Origin: Clostridium sp. AM49-4BH
GTDB lineage: Bacteria; Bacillota; Clostridia; Lachnospirales; Lachnospiraceae
Length of the DNA stretch: 64,000 bases
Direction of reading: 5' to 3'
Assembly (NCBI RefSeq): GCF_003478335.1
Contig: NZ_QUFB01000010.1
Coordinates: 11,294-75,293, forward strand
Part shown: positions 1 through 8,967 of the stretch, piece by piece
Layout of the letters: every line of letters starts with the position of its first letter
How positions within the stretch are numbered: position 1 is the first letter of the stretch
Translations under genes and position numbers: made by a program
The notes under the pieces: model-generated
Seen by the model: the letters and a program-made list of their open reading frames with translations, nothing else
The model's database searches: none
What the model was told of the DNA's origin: nothing

Positions 1-2
1 AC

Positions 3-406
3 GAAACGTTCACCTATCTGCAACTGCCGATCAAACTGCCAAGTCAGACGGCAGGCAGTGAATTATATGTTTACACGCAAAAAGAAAAACGGCAGGCAAA
101 TCCGGAAAAGATGCGTGTACTGCTCCATTTGGATCTGGAACATCTTGGAAAACTGGAGATCAGACTCGATAAGGATCATCAAAACATTGCCGCCAACTTT
201 CTCTTGACGACGAATTTAGCGTGGAGCTGCTCCGTAAAAATGCAGCACTTCTAACACAGAATTTAGCAGATATGGGATATCAAACGAATATTCAAGTAAC
301 AAAACAAGAAGAGGCACCGGTTTCGATGGATGACTTTTTGAACACCCGGATCAAAACCAATGCCACAGAAGAAATGAAACGTTTTTCCTTTGATATCAGA
401 GCGTAG
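3..406 (+). pseudogene. C-terminal part of a FliK-like flagellar hook-length control protein, frameshifted and cut by the window edge
   Basis: The frame starting at base 3 is open from the window edge and encodes a stretch like the conserved C-terminal Flg_hook domain (LHLDLEHLGKLEIRL). It leaves frame near 198-200. The remainder (DDEFSVELLRKNAALL, ending KRFSFDIRA) continues in the frame that stops at 404-406. One extra T in the T run at 198-200 would join both parts in a single frame. The family sets hook length and acts in the flagellar export apparatus. The N-terminal part lies outside the window. The shift is either a real mutation or a run-length error. The FliK assignment rests on general resemblance of the domain, so a related flagellar protein is possible. 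Confidence 0.55.
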
Positions 407-422
407 ATCATTCTGCGCTCTG
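397..422 (+). terminator. Hairpin between convergent genes
   Basis: A 7-bp stem (CAGAGCG pairing with CGCTCTG) with a 12-nt loop spans the stop codons of the FliK-like gene and of the facing PilZ gene. It is followed on the plus strand by a T-rich stretch (TTCTATTTCTT). It is a weak intrinsic terminator at best. Confidence 0.35.
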
Positions 423-779
423 TTCTATTTCTTCAAAAATATAATCAAACACGGATGCCATCCCTACAAATTCGCAACCATAATTGAAAACACCATCTGC
501 ATACTCCGCCTGACGAATAATACGCACAACACAATTCAAACAACGATCGTGTTTCTCAAATTCCAATCTGGCATTAAAATAAAATCCAATTGGAAGCATA
601 CTCGATGATAAAAATCCAATGCCGTCTTTTGAAATATCAATCACCTCAATTGGTGCATTAATATTATTAACTTTGACATTATCCTGCTTAAACAGAGAAG
701 ATACTTCCAAATTCATCTTGGTCGGTATTCGTTTGCTTCTCCGTTGTTCCACTCTATTTGTACTCACGACACTCCTCAT
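408..779 (-). CDS. PilZ domain protein (cyclic di-GMP receptor type)
   Basis: The 123-residue product is a single PilZ domain. The N-terminal arginine motif is visible as QRRSKR (about residues 12-17), and the second binding motif as DISKDGIGF (about residues 48-56). Both belong to the c-di-GMP site of PilZ proteins. There is no second domain, so it probably acts as a small adaptor, for example on flagellar or exopolysaccharide machinery. It is the last gene of the leftward DUF1002-gatC-gatA-gatB run, 44 nt after gatB, and meets the FliK-like gene tail to tail. A GGDEF/EAL protein that could act on its ligand is encoded at 34965-36653. Confidence 0.85.
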   Translation of the reverse strand: MRSVVSTNRVEQRRSKRIPTKMNLEVSSLFKQDNVKVNNINAPIEVIDISKDGIGFLSSSMLPIGFYFNARLEFEKHDRCLNCVVRIIRQAEYADGVFNYGCEFVGMASVFDYIFEEIEQSAE

Positions 780-823
780 TTCTGCACACTAAGGTTTTAC
801 GGGATCTATCTGGTGTGCACAGA

Positions 824-2260
824 TCACCCCTGTAACAACTCTGTCAAAATCTGATTGACCATTCCCGGATCTGCTTTCCCCTGTGTTGCTTTCATTGTCT
901 GCCCCACTAAGAAGCCGATCGCTTTTTTCTTGCCGGCACGATAATCTTCCACAGACTGCGGATTATTTGATACGATTTCCTCAATGGTTGCTCGAAGTGC
1001 TCCATCATCTGCAACCGTGCGAAGACCATTTTCCTCAACATACTGCACCGGATCAATGTTTTCGTTGAATATGTGTTCAAACACCTCTTTGGCAACGGAA
1101 CTATTGATTGCGCGCTCCTCCGTAAGTCCGATCAACTTGGCAAGATTTTCCGGAGAGAACGATAACTGCTCCGGTTCCAGATCTGCATCTTTCATCAGGC
1201 GCATCGTCTCACCCATAAGCCAGTTAGAAACTTTCTTCGGTACATGACAGATTTCTGTCGTCTTTTCGAACAGATCTGCCAAATGCTTATTGCCGGTCAA
1301 AATCTTAGCATCATACTCCGGAAGTTTATATTCGTCCATATAACGCGCCAGCTTCTCTTCCTGCAATTCCGGCTGTCTTGCACGGATCTCATCCAGCCAC
1401 TCATCACTAATAATGATCGGCACAAGATCAGGCTCTGGGAAATAACGATAATCCTGAGCATCCTCCTTAGAACGCATTGCATAAGAATATTCCTTCGCAT
1501 CATCCCATCTTCTGGTTTCCTGAACAACCTCTTTGCCAGCCTCGATCAAATCAATCTGACGTTCTCTTTCGGACTCGATCGCACGTGCGATTGCCTTAAA
1601 AGAATTCAGGTTTTTCATCTCCGTTCTCGTTCCAAACTCTGTTGCTCCTACTTCACGCACGGATAAATTGACATCAGCACGCATCGAACCTTCCTGAAGT
1701 TTACAATCAGATGCACCCAAATACTGAATGATCATTCGCAGCTTTTCCAAATAGGCGATCACCTCTGACGCTGAGCGCATATCCGGCTCTGATACGATCT
1801 CGATCAACGGCACACCGGAACGGTTGAAGTCAACTAAAGAGTTTTCGCCCCACTCATCGTGAACTAATTTACCGGCATCTTCCTCCATATGGATCTCATG
1901 AATACCAATTGTCTTTCTTGCACCATCTTCTGTCTCAATCTCAATACCACCATTACGACAGATGGGAAGATAAAGCTGCGATATCTGATAATTCTGTGGA
2001 TTATCCGGGTAGAAATAGTTCTTACGGTCAAACTTACAATTTTGTGTGATCGTACAGTTGGTAGCAAGACCAACTGCTGCTGCATATTCTACTACTTTTT
2101 TATTTAATACCGGCAAAGAACCCGGCATTCCGGTACATACCGGACATGTATGTGAATTTGGTGCTCCGCCAAATTCTGTAGAGCAGGAACAGAAGATCTT
2201 TGTCTTGGTCGCTAACTCCACATGAACCTCTAATCCTATGACTGTCTCGTATTGTTTCAT
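824..2260 (-). CDS. gatB: Aspartyl/glutamyl-tRNA amidotransferase subunit B
   Basis: The 478-residue product has the usual length of GatB and begins with the typical GLEVHVEL motif. The cysteine-rich CSCSTEFGG...CPVC segment is near residues 23-41, followed by the amidotransferase core (DFNRSGVPLIEIVSEPD near residue 145) and the C-terminal YqeY/GatB helical domain. With GatA and GatC it turns Glu-tRNA(Gln), and often Asp-tRNA(Asn), into the correct amide-bearing tRNA in the cytoplasm. It follows gatA on the same strand with about 70 nt between, so all three subunits are likely co-transcribed. The ATG start has a good ribosome site (GGAGG). Confidence 0.97.
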   Translation of the reverse strand: MKQYETVIGLEVHVELATKTKIFCSCSTEFGGAPNSHTCPVCTGMPGSLPVLNKKVVEYAAAVGLATNCTITQNCKFDRKNYFYPDNPQNYQISQLYLPICRNGGIEIETEDGARKTIGIHEIHMEEDAGKLVHDEWGENSLVDFNRSGVPLIEIVSEPDMRSASEVIAYLEKLRMIIQYLGASDCKLQEGSMRADVNLSVREVGATEFGTRTEMKNLNSFKAIARAIESERERQIDLIEAGKEVVQETRRWDDAKEYSYAMRSKEDAQDYRYFPEPDLVPIIISDEWLDEIRARQPELQEEKLARYMDEYKLPEYDAKILTGNKHLADLFEKTTEICHVPKKVSNWLMGETMRLMKDADLEPEQLSFSPENLAKLIGLTEERAINSSVAKEVFEHIFNENIDPVQYVEENGLRTVADDGALRATIEEIVSNNPQSVEDYRAGKKKAIGFLVGQTMKATQGKADPGMVNQILTELLQG

Positions 2261-2331
2261 GATCTGTCCTCCATTATATTTCTTCCGATACCTTGTAGCA
2301 AAGTATCGTTCCCCGTTTCTTTTCTCACCGA

Positions 2332-3794
2332 TTATGCCATCGGACTATGCTCATACGATCTTGTCTGCTCATATGCATATGCTGCACGAATGATCTTGTT
2401 CTCCTGGAAACAATCACCGATCAATTGCAATCCGATCGGCAGACCTTTCGAATCTTTGCCACATGGAACAGAAATTCCCGGAAGACCTGCAAGATTTACA
2501 GAAATCGTATAAATATCTCCCAAGTACATCTTTAACGGATCACTCAGACTCTTACCAAGCTCCGGTGCCGTCGTCGGTGCAGCCGGACCTAAGATCACAT
2601 CATATTTAGCAAATGCTTCATCAAACGCCTTTTTGATCAACGCTTTGGTACGAAGTGCCTTCAAATAATAGGCATCATAATAGCCTGAACTAAGTACAAA
2701 AGACCCAAGCATGATACGACGTTTTACTTCTGCGCCGAATCCCTCTGAACGGGATTTCTTATACATCTGATGCAACCCCTCATAAGCATCCGTACGGTAA
2801 CCATATTTCACACCATCAAAACGTGCCAGATTCGAGCTTGCCTCTGCACAGGCAATGACATAGTATGCAGGAATTGCATACTCTACTAAGCTAAGATCAA
2901 ACTCTTCAACAATAGCACCTTTCTTTTCTAATTCTTTGGCTGCCTGAAGCACAGCAGCTTTCACTTCCGGATCAAGACCCTCGCCAAAGTAATCTTTCGG
3001 AATACCAATGCGCATTCCCTTCACATCATCTACCAAAGCATCTGTAAATCTCAGATCATCACGCTGTACGGAAGTGGAATCTTTCGGATCATGAGAAGCG
3101 ATCGCTTCTAAGATCATTGCACAGTCTGTAACGTCCTTGGCAACCGGTCCGATCTGATCCAACGAAGATCCATATGCGATCAATCCATAACGCGATACCG
3201 TTCCGTAAGTTGCTTAATACCTGTTACGCCACAGAAGGAAGATGGCTGGCGAATAGATCCGCCGGTATCTGAACCGAGGGCAAAAGAGCACTCCTCCGCT
3301 GCAACAGCGGCACAAGAACCACCGGACGAACCTCCCGGCACATGCTTTGTATTCCAAGGATTTTTGGTCTCGCCATAAGCAGAAGTTTCTGTTGTACTTC
3401 CCATGGCAAACTCATCCATATTTGTTTTTCCAATAATGACGGCCCCTGCTTTCTGCAAGTTCAAAACTGCCTCTGCCGTATACGTCGGATAAAAATTATT
3501 TAAGATCTTCGAACTACAGGTTGTAAGTATTCCCTCTATGCACATATTATCTTTAATTGCTACCGGTACACCCGCCAAAGGGCTGTCTGCATATTCTCCG
3601 GCTTCTATCTGTTTTTGCACGTTCTCTGCCTGTGCCAAAACCTTATCCCTGTCCACAACCGTAACAAAACTATTTACTGCAGTCTCTTTGGCTGCGATCG
3701 CATCAAGTGCTTCCTGCGCTGCCTGAACTGCTGTCACTTCACCTGATTTAATTTTTCTGCCAAGCTCAGCCGCTGTCAAACTCATTAAAGACAT
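2332..3794 (-). CDS. gatA: Aspartyl/glutamyl-tRNA amidotransferase subunit A, with an apparent one-base frameshift
   Basis: The gene encodes the glutaminase/amidase subunit of GatCAB, which releases ammonia from glutamine. The N-terminal frame (3794 down to 3180) carries the amidase signature: catalytic Lys81 (PVAIKDN), the serine cluster GGSSGGS near residues 154-160, and DTGGSIR near 177-182. It then runs out of frame after CGVTGIK. The next frame (from 3183) continues with [17 protein letters not shown] to a normal C-terminus. Adding one G (plus strand) at about 3211-3213 restores an unbroken 487-residue GatA with the expected [12 protein letters not shown] sequence. GatCAB is normally essential in bacteria that lack a direct Gln-tRNA route, so a sequencing error is more likely than a real loss. 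The ATG start has GGAGG seven bases upstream. Confidence 0.95.
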
Positions 3795-3820
3795 GCTTTT
3801 TCCTCCATTTCTGTTTTATA

Positions 3821-4120
3821 CTAATCGCCCAAAATAGTTTTCGGCACTACGAAACTGTCTCCATTGCGTTCCGGTGCATTTGCCAATGTGTTTTCTCGTC
3901 CATCGTGTTCATTCACTTCATCCTCGCGAAATACATTATGAACCGGGAATACATGTGACAACGGCTCTACACTGGATGTGTCAAGCTCACCGAGTTTGTC
4001 AATATAATCCAACATCTCTTCCATATCTTTTTTGGCATTTTCCTTCTCTTCCTCGGAAAGCTCTAATTTTGCCAAAATACCAACGTACTCTATTGTTTCA
4101 TCCGAGATTACATTTGCCAT
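3821..4120 (-). CDS. gatC: Aspartyl/glutamyl-tRNA amidotransferase subunit C
   Basis: The 99-residue product matches GatC in length and pattern: an N-terminal helix motif (YVGILAKLELSEEE), a helical middle (MLDYIDKLGELDTSSVEP) and the conserved end (RNGDSFVVPKTILG). GatC is a small helical belt that holds GatA and GatB together. It is the first gat gene, 29 nt after the DUF1002 gene and 26 nt before gatA, with GGAGG ahead of the ATG. The order gatC-gatA-gatB is the usual one in Firmicutes. Confidence 0.96.
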   Translation of the reverse strand: MANVISDETIEYVGILAKLELSEEEKENAKKDMEEMLDYIDKLGELDTSSVEPLSHVFPVHNVFREDEVNEHDGRENTLANAPERNGDSFVVPKTILGD

Positions 4121-4149
4121 CGTTTTACCTCCATTTCTGCATACATTTC

Positions 4150-5085
4150 TTATCCAAATAATCCAGAGAAGAAACGTACGATCGCTTCAAATATATTTGC
4201 AAAGAAATCGCCTATCTTTTGTGCAAGACCCTTTGTATCCACATTTGACAGATCGATTCCTGCATCTTTCAATTTATTATAAATCTCACCCGCCTGTTTC
4301 TTCAATGCATCCACATTAACATCCACTTTAGATACTTTTTGCATCATAGTAACAAGCTTGTCTACCTCGTCTTCCGGAACCTCAATACCCAGTTCCTTAG
4401 CAGAGGATTCAACTGCTTTTTTTATATCTTCACGCTTCGTCAACCGCTGGGATAATACTTTTTCCTTGGCGGCTGCGATCAACTGTTCTGCCTTATCACT
4501 ATCACCAACCGCTTCTGCAAGATTAGCAGTAGCCACCAGCTCATTCGTTGCTGCATCCATCGTATCTTCTGAAATTTCTTTACCGGTCATAACAGAATAT
4601 GCCTTCATAGCACCAACCAGTGCAGATGTTCCGGAAATCTTAAACGGTCCGGTAACTTTGACCTCTGCATCTTCCAATCCCGCGGTTACAAGCGCATTGG
4701 TATACATACCAGACGTACAATAACTGATATTATCCGTTGTTACATGTACTCCGCTGCCCTTCTCGGTCTTTACGACCATTACAGAAGACAGAGCACGCTT
4801 TCCGATCACGGAAGATGCAATATAATCACCAAGATATTCATGTTCTTCTTTGTTTGTGATCTTAATCGTTTTATAATTTTTTAAATCGGATTTTGTAATA
4901 CCAAACGAATCCATGACCTTCTGCTTTTCACTTTTAGACAGATCCTCTCCAAAAGCGATATAGCGATCATAGCTTGTATCCTCTTCCTTCACTTCGGCAT
5001 CCGCCATCACTGTTTTCGGTAAACTCACGATAACAAGAGCTATCATAAGCAGACCACAGATTCCTTTTAAATAATTATGTTTCAT
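4150..5085 (-). CDS. Secreted DUF1002 family protein
   Basis: The ATG at 5085 is preferred because an upstream TTG in the same frame lies inside the GGAGGTTT ribosome site. The resulting 311-residue protein opens with a signal peptide (MKHNYLKGICGLLMIALVIVSLPKTVMA). The main body carries the DUF1002 pattern, with ISYCTSGMYTNALVTAGLEDAEVKVTGP split over two strands and a helical second half rich in E and K. The C-terminus ends in a short aromatic helix (FFANIFEAIVRFF). The function of the family is unknown. It heads the gatCAB operon, which looks like chance or shared growth control rather than a functional link. Confidence 0.85.
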   Translation of the reverse strand: MKHNYLKGICGLLMIALVIVSLPKTVMADAEVKEEDTSYDRYIAFGEDLSKSEKQKVMDSFGITKSDLKNYKTIKITNKEEHEYLGDYIASSVIGKRALSSVMVVKTEKGSGVHVTTDNISYCTSGMYTNALVTAGLEDAEVKVTGPFKISGTSALVGAMKAYSVMTGKEISEDTMDAATNELVATANLAEAVGDSDKAEQLIAAAKEKVLSQRLTKREDIKKAVESSAKELGIEVPEDEVDKLVTMMQKVSKVDVNVDALKKQAGEIYNKLKDAGIDLSNVDTKGLAQKIGDFFANIFEAIVRFFSGLFG

Positions 5086-5139
5086 CGAAACCTCCAACCT
5101 CTCAATGCCCCATTCGTAGGGTTGTCTATATTAGATAGG

Positions 5140-5177
5140 GAAAACGGACAGGAACATGAATTTTTCTGTCCGTTTTC
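5140..5177 (-). terminator. Intrinsic terminator after dapL
   Basis: A 12-bp perfect inverted repeat (GAAAACGGACAG with its complement) flanks a 14-nt loop in the gap between the dapL stop and the start of the DUF1002 gene. On the minus strand the stem ends in TTTTC. Confidence 0.65.
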
Positions 5178-5232
5178 ATTGTCTCACTGCATGCATCGAT
5201 CGACTCTCCGCCGCCGTGTGAATATTTTCTAT

Positions 5233-6453
5233 TTATGCTTTCCCATTTTTAATACGATCCATTGCCTTAACTGTATTTTCGGCACTGCCAAATGCAGTCA
5301 GTCGGAAATATCCTTCGCCGCTCGGACCAAATCCGGAACCAGGTGTTCCGACAATATTAAGCTCCTCTAACAGGTAGTCAAAGAACTCCCAAGAAGTCAT
5401 CTTATCCGGTGTCTTCAACCAGATATATGGTGCATCTACACCGCCAAACACTTCATAACCGGCAGAGATCAATCCATCACGGATCGTCTTAGCATTGTTC
5501 ATATAATATGCGATCTGTTCACCCGTCTGCTTCTTACCTGCCTCCGAATATACTGCCGCACCTGCTGCCTGAATGATATATGGAGCACCATTGAACTTCG
5601 TGCCATGACGGCGTGCCCATAAGCTGTGCAATGTAACGTCTCCACATTTTAACTCTTTTGGAATCACCGTAAATCCAAGTCTTGTTCCGGTAAATCCTGC
5701 ATTTTTAGAAAAGCTTCTAATCTCAATGGCACATGCGGTAGCACCTTCGCACTCATAAATGCTGTGTGGAACATCCGGTGTTGAAATATATGCCTCATAC
5801 GCTGCATCATAAATGATCACTGCGCCAACCTTCAAGGCATAGTCAACCCATTCCTGTAACTGGGATTTTGTAATCGTTGTTCCGGTTGGGTTATTCGGAA
5901 AACACAGATAAATAATATCCGGTGTCTCTGTTGGTAATTCCGGGCAGAAACCATTTTCCTTGGTGCATGGCATATAGATCACATCCGACCATTTCTCCGT
6001 CTTAGGATCATAAGTACCGGTACGGCCTGCCATTGCATTCGTATCCACATATACCGGATATACCGGATCACATACGGCAATCTTATTGTCTACTGAAAAA
6101 ATATCTCCAATATTACCGGAATCGCTCTTCGCACCATCGCTGACGAAAATCTCATCGGCAGAGATCTTACAGCCGCGTGCTTTATAATCATTTTCCACGA
6201 TCGTAGTACGCAAAAATTCATAGCCCAGATCCGGAGCATATCCCTTAAAGGTTTCTGCATGTGCCATCTCATCCACTGCACTATGCAGACGCTCAATGAT
6301 CGCCGGTGCAAGTGGCTGTGTCACATCACCAATCCCTAACTTGATGATCTCTTTGTCCGGATTTGCCGACGAATATGCTGCAACTTTCTTTGCGATCGTC
6401 GAAAACAAATAACTTCCTGGTAATTTTAAGTAATTGTCATTAATCTTGTACAT
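5233..6453 (-). CDS. dapL: LL-diaminopimelate aminotransferase
   Basis: The 406-residue PLP enzyme converts tetrahydrodipicolinate directly to LL-2,6-diaminopimelate with glutamate as amino donor. This short route of lysine and peptidoglycan synthesis is common in Clostridia. Diagnostic are the N-terminus YKINDNYLKLPGSYLF, the CFPNNPTGT loop near 184-192, and the PLP lysine at about residue 250 (RSFSKNAGFTGTR). The start is the ATG at 6453; the upstream in-frame ATG belongs to the overlapping GGAGGT site. dapA and dapB lie 41 kb away, and no dapD/E genes are seen, which fits the DapL route. Confidence 0.95.
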   Translation of the reverse strand: MYKINDNYLKLPGSYLFSTIAKKVAAYSSANPDKEIIKLGIGDVTQPLAPAIIERLHSAVDEMAHAETFKGYAPDLGYEFLRTTIVENDYKARGCKISADEIFVSDGAKSDSGNIGDIFSVDNKIAVCDPVYPVYVDTNAMAGRTGTYDPKTEKWSDVIYMPCTKENGFCPELPTETPDIIYLCFPNNPTGTTITKSQLQEWVDYALKVGAVIIYDAAYEAYISTPDVPHSIYECEGATACAIEIRSFSKNAGFTGTRLGFTVIPKELKCGDVTLHSLWARRHGTKFNGAPYIIQAAGAAVYSEAGKKQTGEQIAYYMNNAKTIRDGLISAGYEVFGGVDAPYIWLKTPDKMTSWEFFDYLLEELNIVGTPGSGFGPSGEGYFRLTAFGSAENTVKAMDRIKNGKA

Positions 6454-6544
6454 GGTTACCTCCATTCTGTCAAAATGTCTGAAAACATCCTTATCCTTAT
6501 AGCCGATACCATTTTACACGAAAACAAAATGTATTTCAATACAA

Positions 6545-6586
6545 GAAAAAGAAAAACCGAAGCTCTTGATTGCTCAAGATCTTCGG
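6545..6586 (-). terminator. Intrinsic terminator after tRNA-Pro
   Basis: On the minus strand a stem beginning CCGAAG and closing with CTTCGG (about 12 bp with one mismatch) is followed by a T-rich tract (TTTTTCTTTTTC). It lies about 50 nt past the 3' end of the tRNA and ends the proS-tRNA transcript. Confidence 0.8.
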
Positions 6587-6638
6587 CGCCCCTGCCAAGG
6601 ATTCTTCTGACTACTGTCCCTACTGTATCCTTGTATCA

Positions 6639-6712
6639 TCGGCGTGACAGGATTTGAACCTGCGACTTCTACGTCCCGAACGTAGCGCTCTACCAAACTG
6701 AGCCACACGCCG
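6639..6712 (-). tRNA. tRNA-Pro (anticodon CGG)
   Basis: A full cloverleaf can be drawn. The 7-bp acceptor stem is CGGCGTG with CACGCCG, the D-arm is GCTC...GAGC, and the anticodon stem CTACG/CGTAG encloses the loop TTCGGGA, giving anticodon CGG. A five-nt variable region (AAGTC) precedes the T-arm with TTCAAAT. The discriminator base is A and CCA is not encoded. It reads CCG codons. It lies 113 nt downstream of proS on the same strand, so the synthetase and its substrate may share a transcript. Confidence 0.95.
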
Positions 6713-6715
6713 TAA

Positions 6716-6740
6716 TTCGGGGACAACTACTGTCCCCGAA
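6716..6740. other. Perfect 10-bp hairpin between proS and tRNA-Pro
   Basis: TTCGGGGACA and its exact complement are separated by five bases, directly in front of the 5' end of the tRNA. There is no T tract on either side, so it does not look like an ordinary terminator. A role in tRNA 5' processing or transcript stability is possible. Confidence 0.5.
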
Positions 6741-6825
6741 GAAATACTATAAAATATTTTTTCAAAAATGTCAACTGTCCATTTCAAAAAAAGCCAAAAA
6801 TGTCAGTTTCAAAAAGAAGTTGTCA

Positions 6826-8571
6826 TTATTTCTGATATGCCTCAACATGACTGGCAATGTCATCAAACAATTTTTGACGAAGTGCGATGACATACTCTTT
6901 TGCTTTGTCTAAGTCAACCATTTCCTTTACTGCCTTATCACGTGTTGTGATCTCAACCTTTGATTCCTTTAAATTTCTAGGGCTGACAACCACACGGATC
7001 GGTGCACCGATCAGATCTGCGTCAGAGAACATAGCACCTGGACGGACATCTCTGTCATCATATATTGTCTCAATGCCGGCATCCTGCAGACCGGTATACA
7101 TGTCATCCGCAACCTTTTTGCATTCTTCGTCGTCGGCACGCAGACAACATACTTCTACCTCCCAAGGAGCAATGGAAATTGGCCAGATTGGACCGTATTC
7201 GTCATGATGCGCCTCACAGATAGATGCGGCCATACGTCCAACTCCAATACCATAGCAGCCCATGATCGGATTCTTTAACTCGCCGTTTTCATCTGTATAG
7301 GTCATATTCATTGCCTTAGTATACTTCGTTCCAAGCTGGAAGATATTACCTACTTCAATACCTCGTTTGATCGTAATAGCAGGCTTGCCACAGCATGGGC
7401 ATACACTGCCAGCTTTTACTTTTGCAATGTCAACATATTTTGCGTCTTTCAGATCTCGATTTAAATTGAGTCCTGTATAATGATAACCCTCTTTGTTTGC
7501 TCCGGCAACCATAGACTCGATCCCCTGCAATGTCAGATCCAAATAATATTCTACTTCTTCCGAAATTGCATATGGTCCGATATAGCCGGCTACTAAGCAG
7601 GAATCTTCTGTAATCTCTGCCGGATAGATCTCTTCGCCAACCAGATTACGCAGTTTTGTCTCATTGACCTCATAATCGCCACGAACAAAGCCAACGACAA
7701 ATTGGCCATTGCTTGCCTTCTGATAAACAACCGCTTTGCAGGAACTTTCTACATCACTGTGCAGGAATGCACATACATCTTCGATTGTTTTGCAGTCCGG
7801 AGTCTCGATCATTGCAAGCTCTGTCTGCTCCCCGATCTTGTCACCGGAAACACAGTTTGCTGCTGCTTCCATATTGGCACGATAATCACATTCCTCACAA
7901 AGAACGATGGAATCTTCTCCTACCGGTGTAAGAAGCATATACTCATGTGATATATTACCGCCCATCATACCGGAATCCGAAGCTACGGTAACTACTTCCG
8001 GGATACCTGCTTTCTGGAAAATGCGATTGTAGGCCTGATAACAAACATCATAATATTTTTCCAAATCTTCCTGGGATGTATGGAAAGAATATGCATCTTT
8101 CATCGTAAATTCACGCACACGGATCATTCCTGCACGAGGTCTTGCCTCATCACGGAATTTGCGCTGAAACTGGTAGATCATAAACGGATATTTTGTGTAG
8201 GACTGTGCATATTCTCTGACAAGCTGAACAGCAGCCTCCTCATGCGTCATTCCCAATACCATTCGTGCATCATTGCGGTCTGTAAAACGCAGCAACTCGC
8301 TGCCAACACTTTCGTAACGTCCGGATTCATCCCATAAATCTGCAGGAAGCACAACAGGGAATAATACTTCCTGTCCGTCAATAGCATCCATCTCCTGACG
8401 GATAATGTTCTCAATCTTGCTTGTTACACGACGCAATGTCGGGAACTCCGAATATATGCCATTGCCGACATATTTCATATAACCACCACGCACCATTAAC
8501 GCATGGCTGTCAATCACACAGTCTGATGGCTTTTCCTTAAAACGTGATCCCACTAAATTTGCAACTTTCAT
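6826..8571 (-). CDS. proS: Prolyl-tRNA synthetase, bacterial type
   Basis: The 581-residue class II synthetase charges tRNA-Pro with proline. The N-terminus (VRGGYMKYVGNGIYSEFPTLRRV) and the motif 2 region (FRDEARPRAGMIRVREF near 137-153) are typical. The long middle part between motifs 2 and 3 is the editing insertion domain that removes mischarged alanine. Motif 3 with GCYGIGVGRM and a C-terminal anticodon-binding domain follow. Only 67 nt separate it from acyP upstream and no T-box leader fits there, so expression is probably from the folate-acyP run. Its cognate tRNA gene lies just downstream. Confidence 0.97.
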   Translation of the reverse strand: MKVANLVGSRFKEKPSDCVIDSHALMVRGGYMKYVGNGIYSEFPTLRRVTSKIENIIRQEMDAIDGQEVLFPVVLPADLWDESGRYESVGSELLRFTDRNDARMVLGMTHEEAAVQLVREYAQSYTKYPFMIYQFQRKFRDEARPRAGMIRVREFTMKDAYSFHTSQEDLEKYYDVCYQAYNRIFQKAGIPEVVTVASDSGMMGGNISHEYMLLTPVGEDSIVLCEECDYRANMEAAANCVSGDKIGEQTELAMIETPDCKTIEDVCAFLHSDVESSCKAVVYQKASNGQFVVGFVRGDYEVNETKLRNLVGEEIYPAEITEDSCLVAGYIGPYAISEEVEYYLDLTLQGIESMVAGANKEGYHYTGLNLNRDLKDAKYVDIAKVKAGSVCPCCGKPAITIKRGIEVGNIFQLGTKYTKAMNMTYTDENGELKNPIMGCYGIGVGRMAASICEAHHDEYGPIWPISIAPWEVEVCCLRADDEECKKVADDMYTGLQDAGIETIYDDRDVRPGAMFSDADLIGAPIRVVVSPRNLKESKVEITTRDKAVKEMVDLDKAKEYVIALRQKLFDDIASHVEAYQK

Positions 8572-8638
8572 TTTTCTACCTCATTTCTTATCTCTATTGC
8601 CTCATTTTTTGTAGCATAAACCTTGTCTTTTGTCAAGA

Positions 8639-8917
8639 TTACCGTACATGAAACCCTCGTTCCTCCCGATCTAACGGAATCGTTTTCCGACGAAGATCCT
8701 CTACTTGAATATAGGTTCCCTGATTGATCAATTTGAGCATTTGATTCAACTGTTCTAACGTTCCCTGTGCTTCCATTTCAACCGTTCCATCCCAGTCATT
8801 TCGAACCCATCCGGTAATTCTGAGACCATTCGCAACATATTTTGCGCGGTATCGAAATCCAACTCCCTGCACTCTGCCAAAAAACACATAGTGCTCTCTG
8901 ATCCTGTTTTCTTCCAC
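8639..8917 (-). CDS. Acylphosphatase
   Basis: The 92-residue product is a complete acylphosphatase domain. The signature GRVQGVGFRYR (about residues 14-24) contains the catalytic arginine, and GWVRNDWDGTVEMEAQG (about residues 36-52) contains the catalytic asparagine. The enzyme hydrolyses carboxyl-phosphate bonds such as acetyl phosphate or 1,3-bisphosphoglycerate. It lies 50 nt after folP on the same strand. Confidence 0.93.
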   Translation of the reverse strand: MEENRIREHYVFFGRVQGVGFRYRAKYVANGLRITGWVRNDWDGTVEMEAQGTLEQLNQMLKLINQGTYIQVEDLRRKTIPLDREERGFHVR

Positions 8918-8967
8918 GGAACGTCCCCCTTCCTTTTGTGAATATAGTCAGGGCATAAATCCATTAT

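Noticed and set aside
390-608. Open frame over the PilZ gene on the plus strand
   Set aside because: It is antisense to a well-supported PilZ gene and lacks a ribosome site.
5086-5097. Start codons reading MEV- or similar ahead of several genes (DUF1002, dapL, leuB, TPR lipoprotein, yitT)
   Set aside because: These codons are the GGAGGT ribosome sites read as codons; the ATG four codons later is the start.
8572-8638. T-box leader in front of proS
   Set aside because: The gap is 67 nt and has no specifier stem or T-box sequence.
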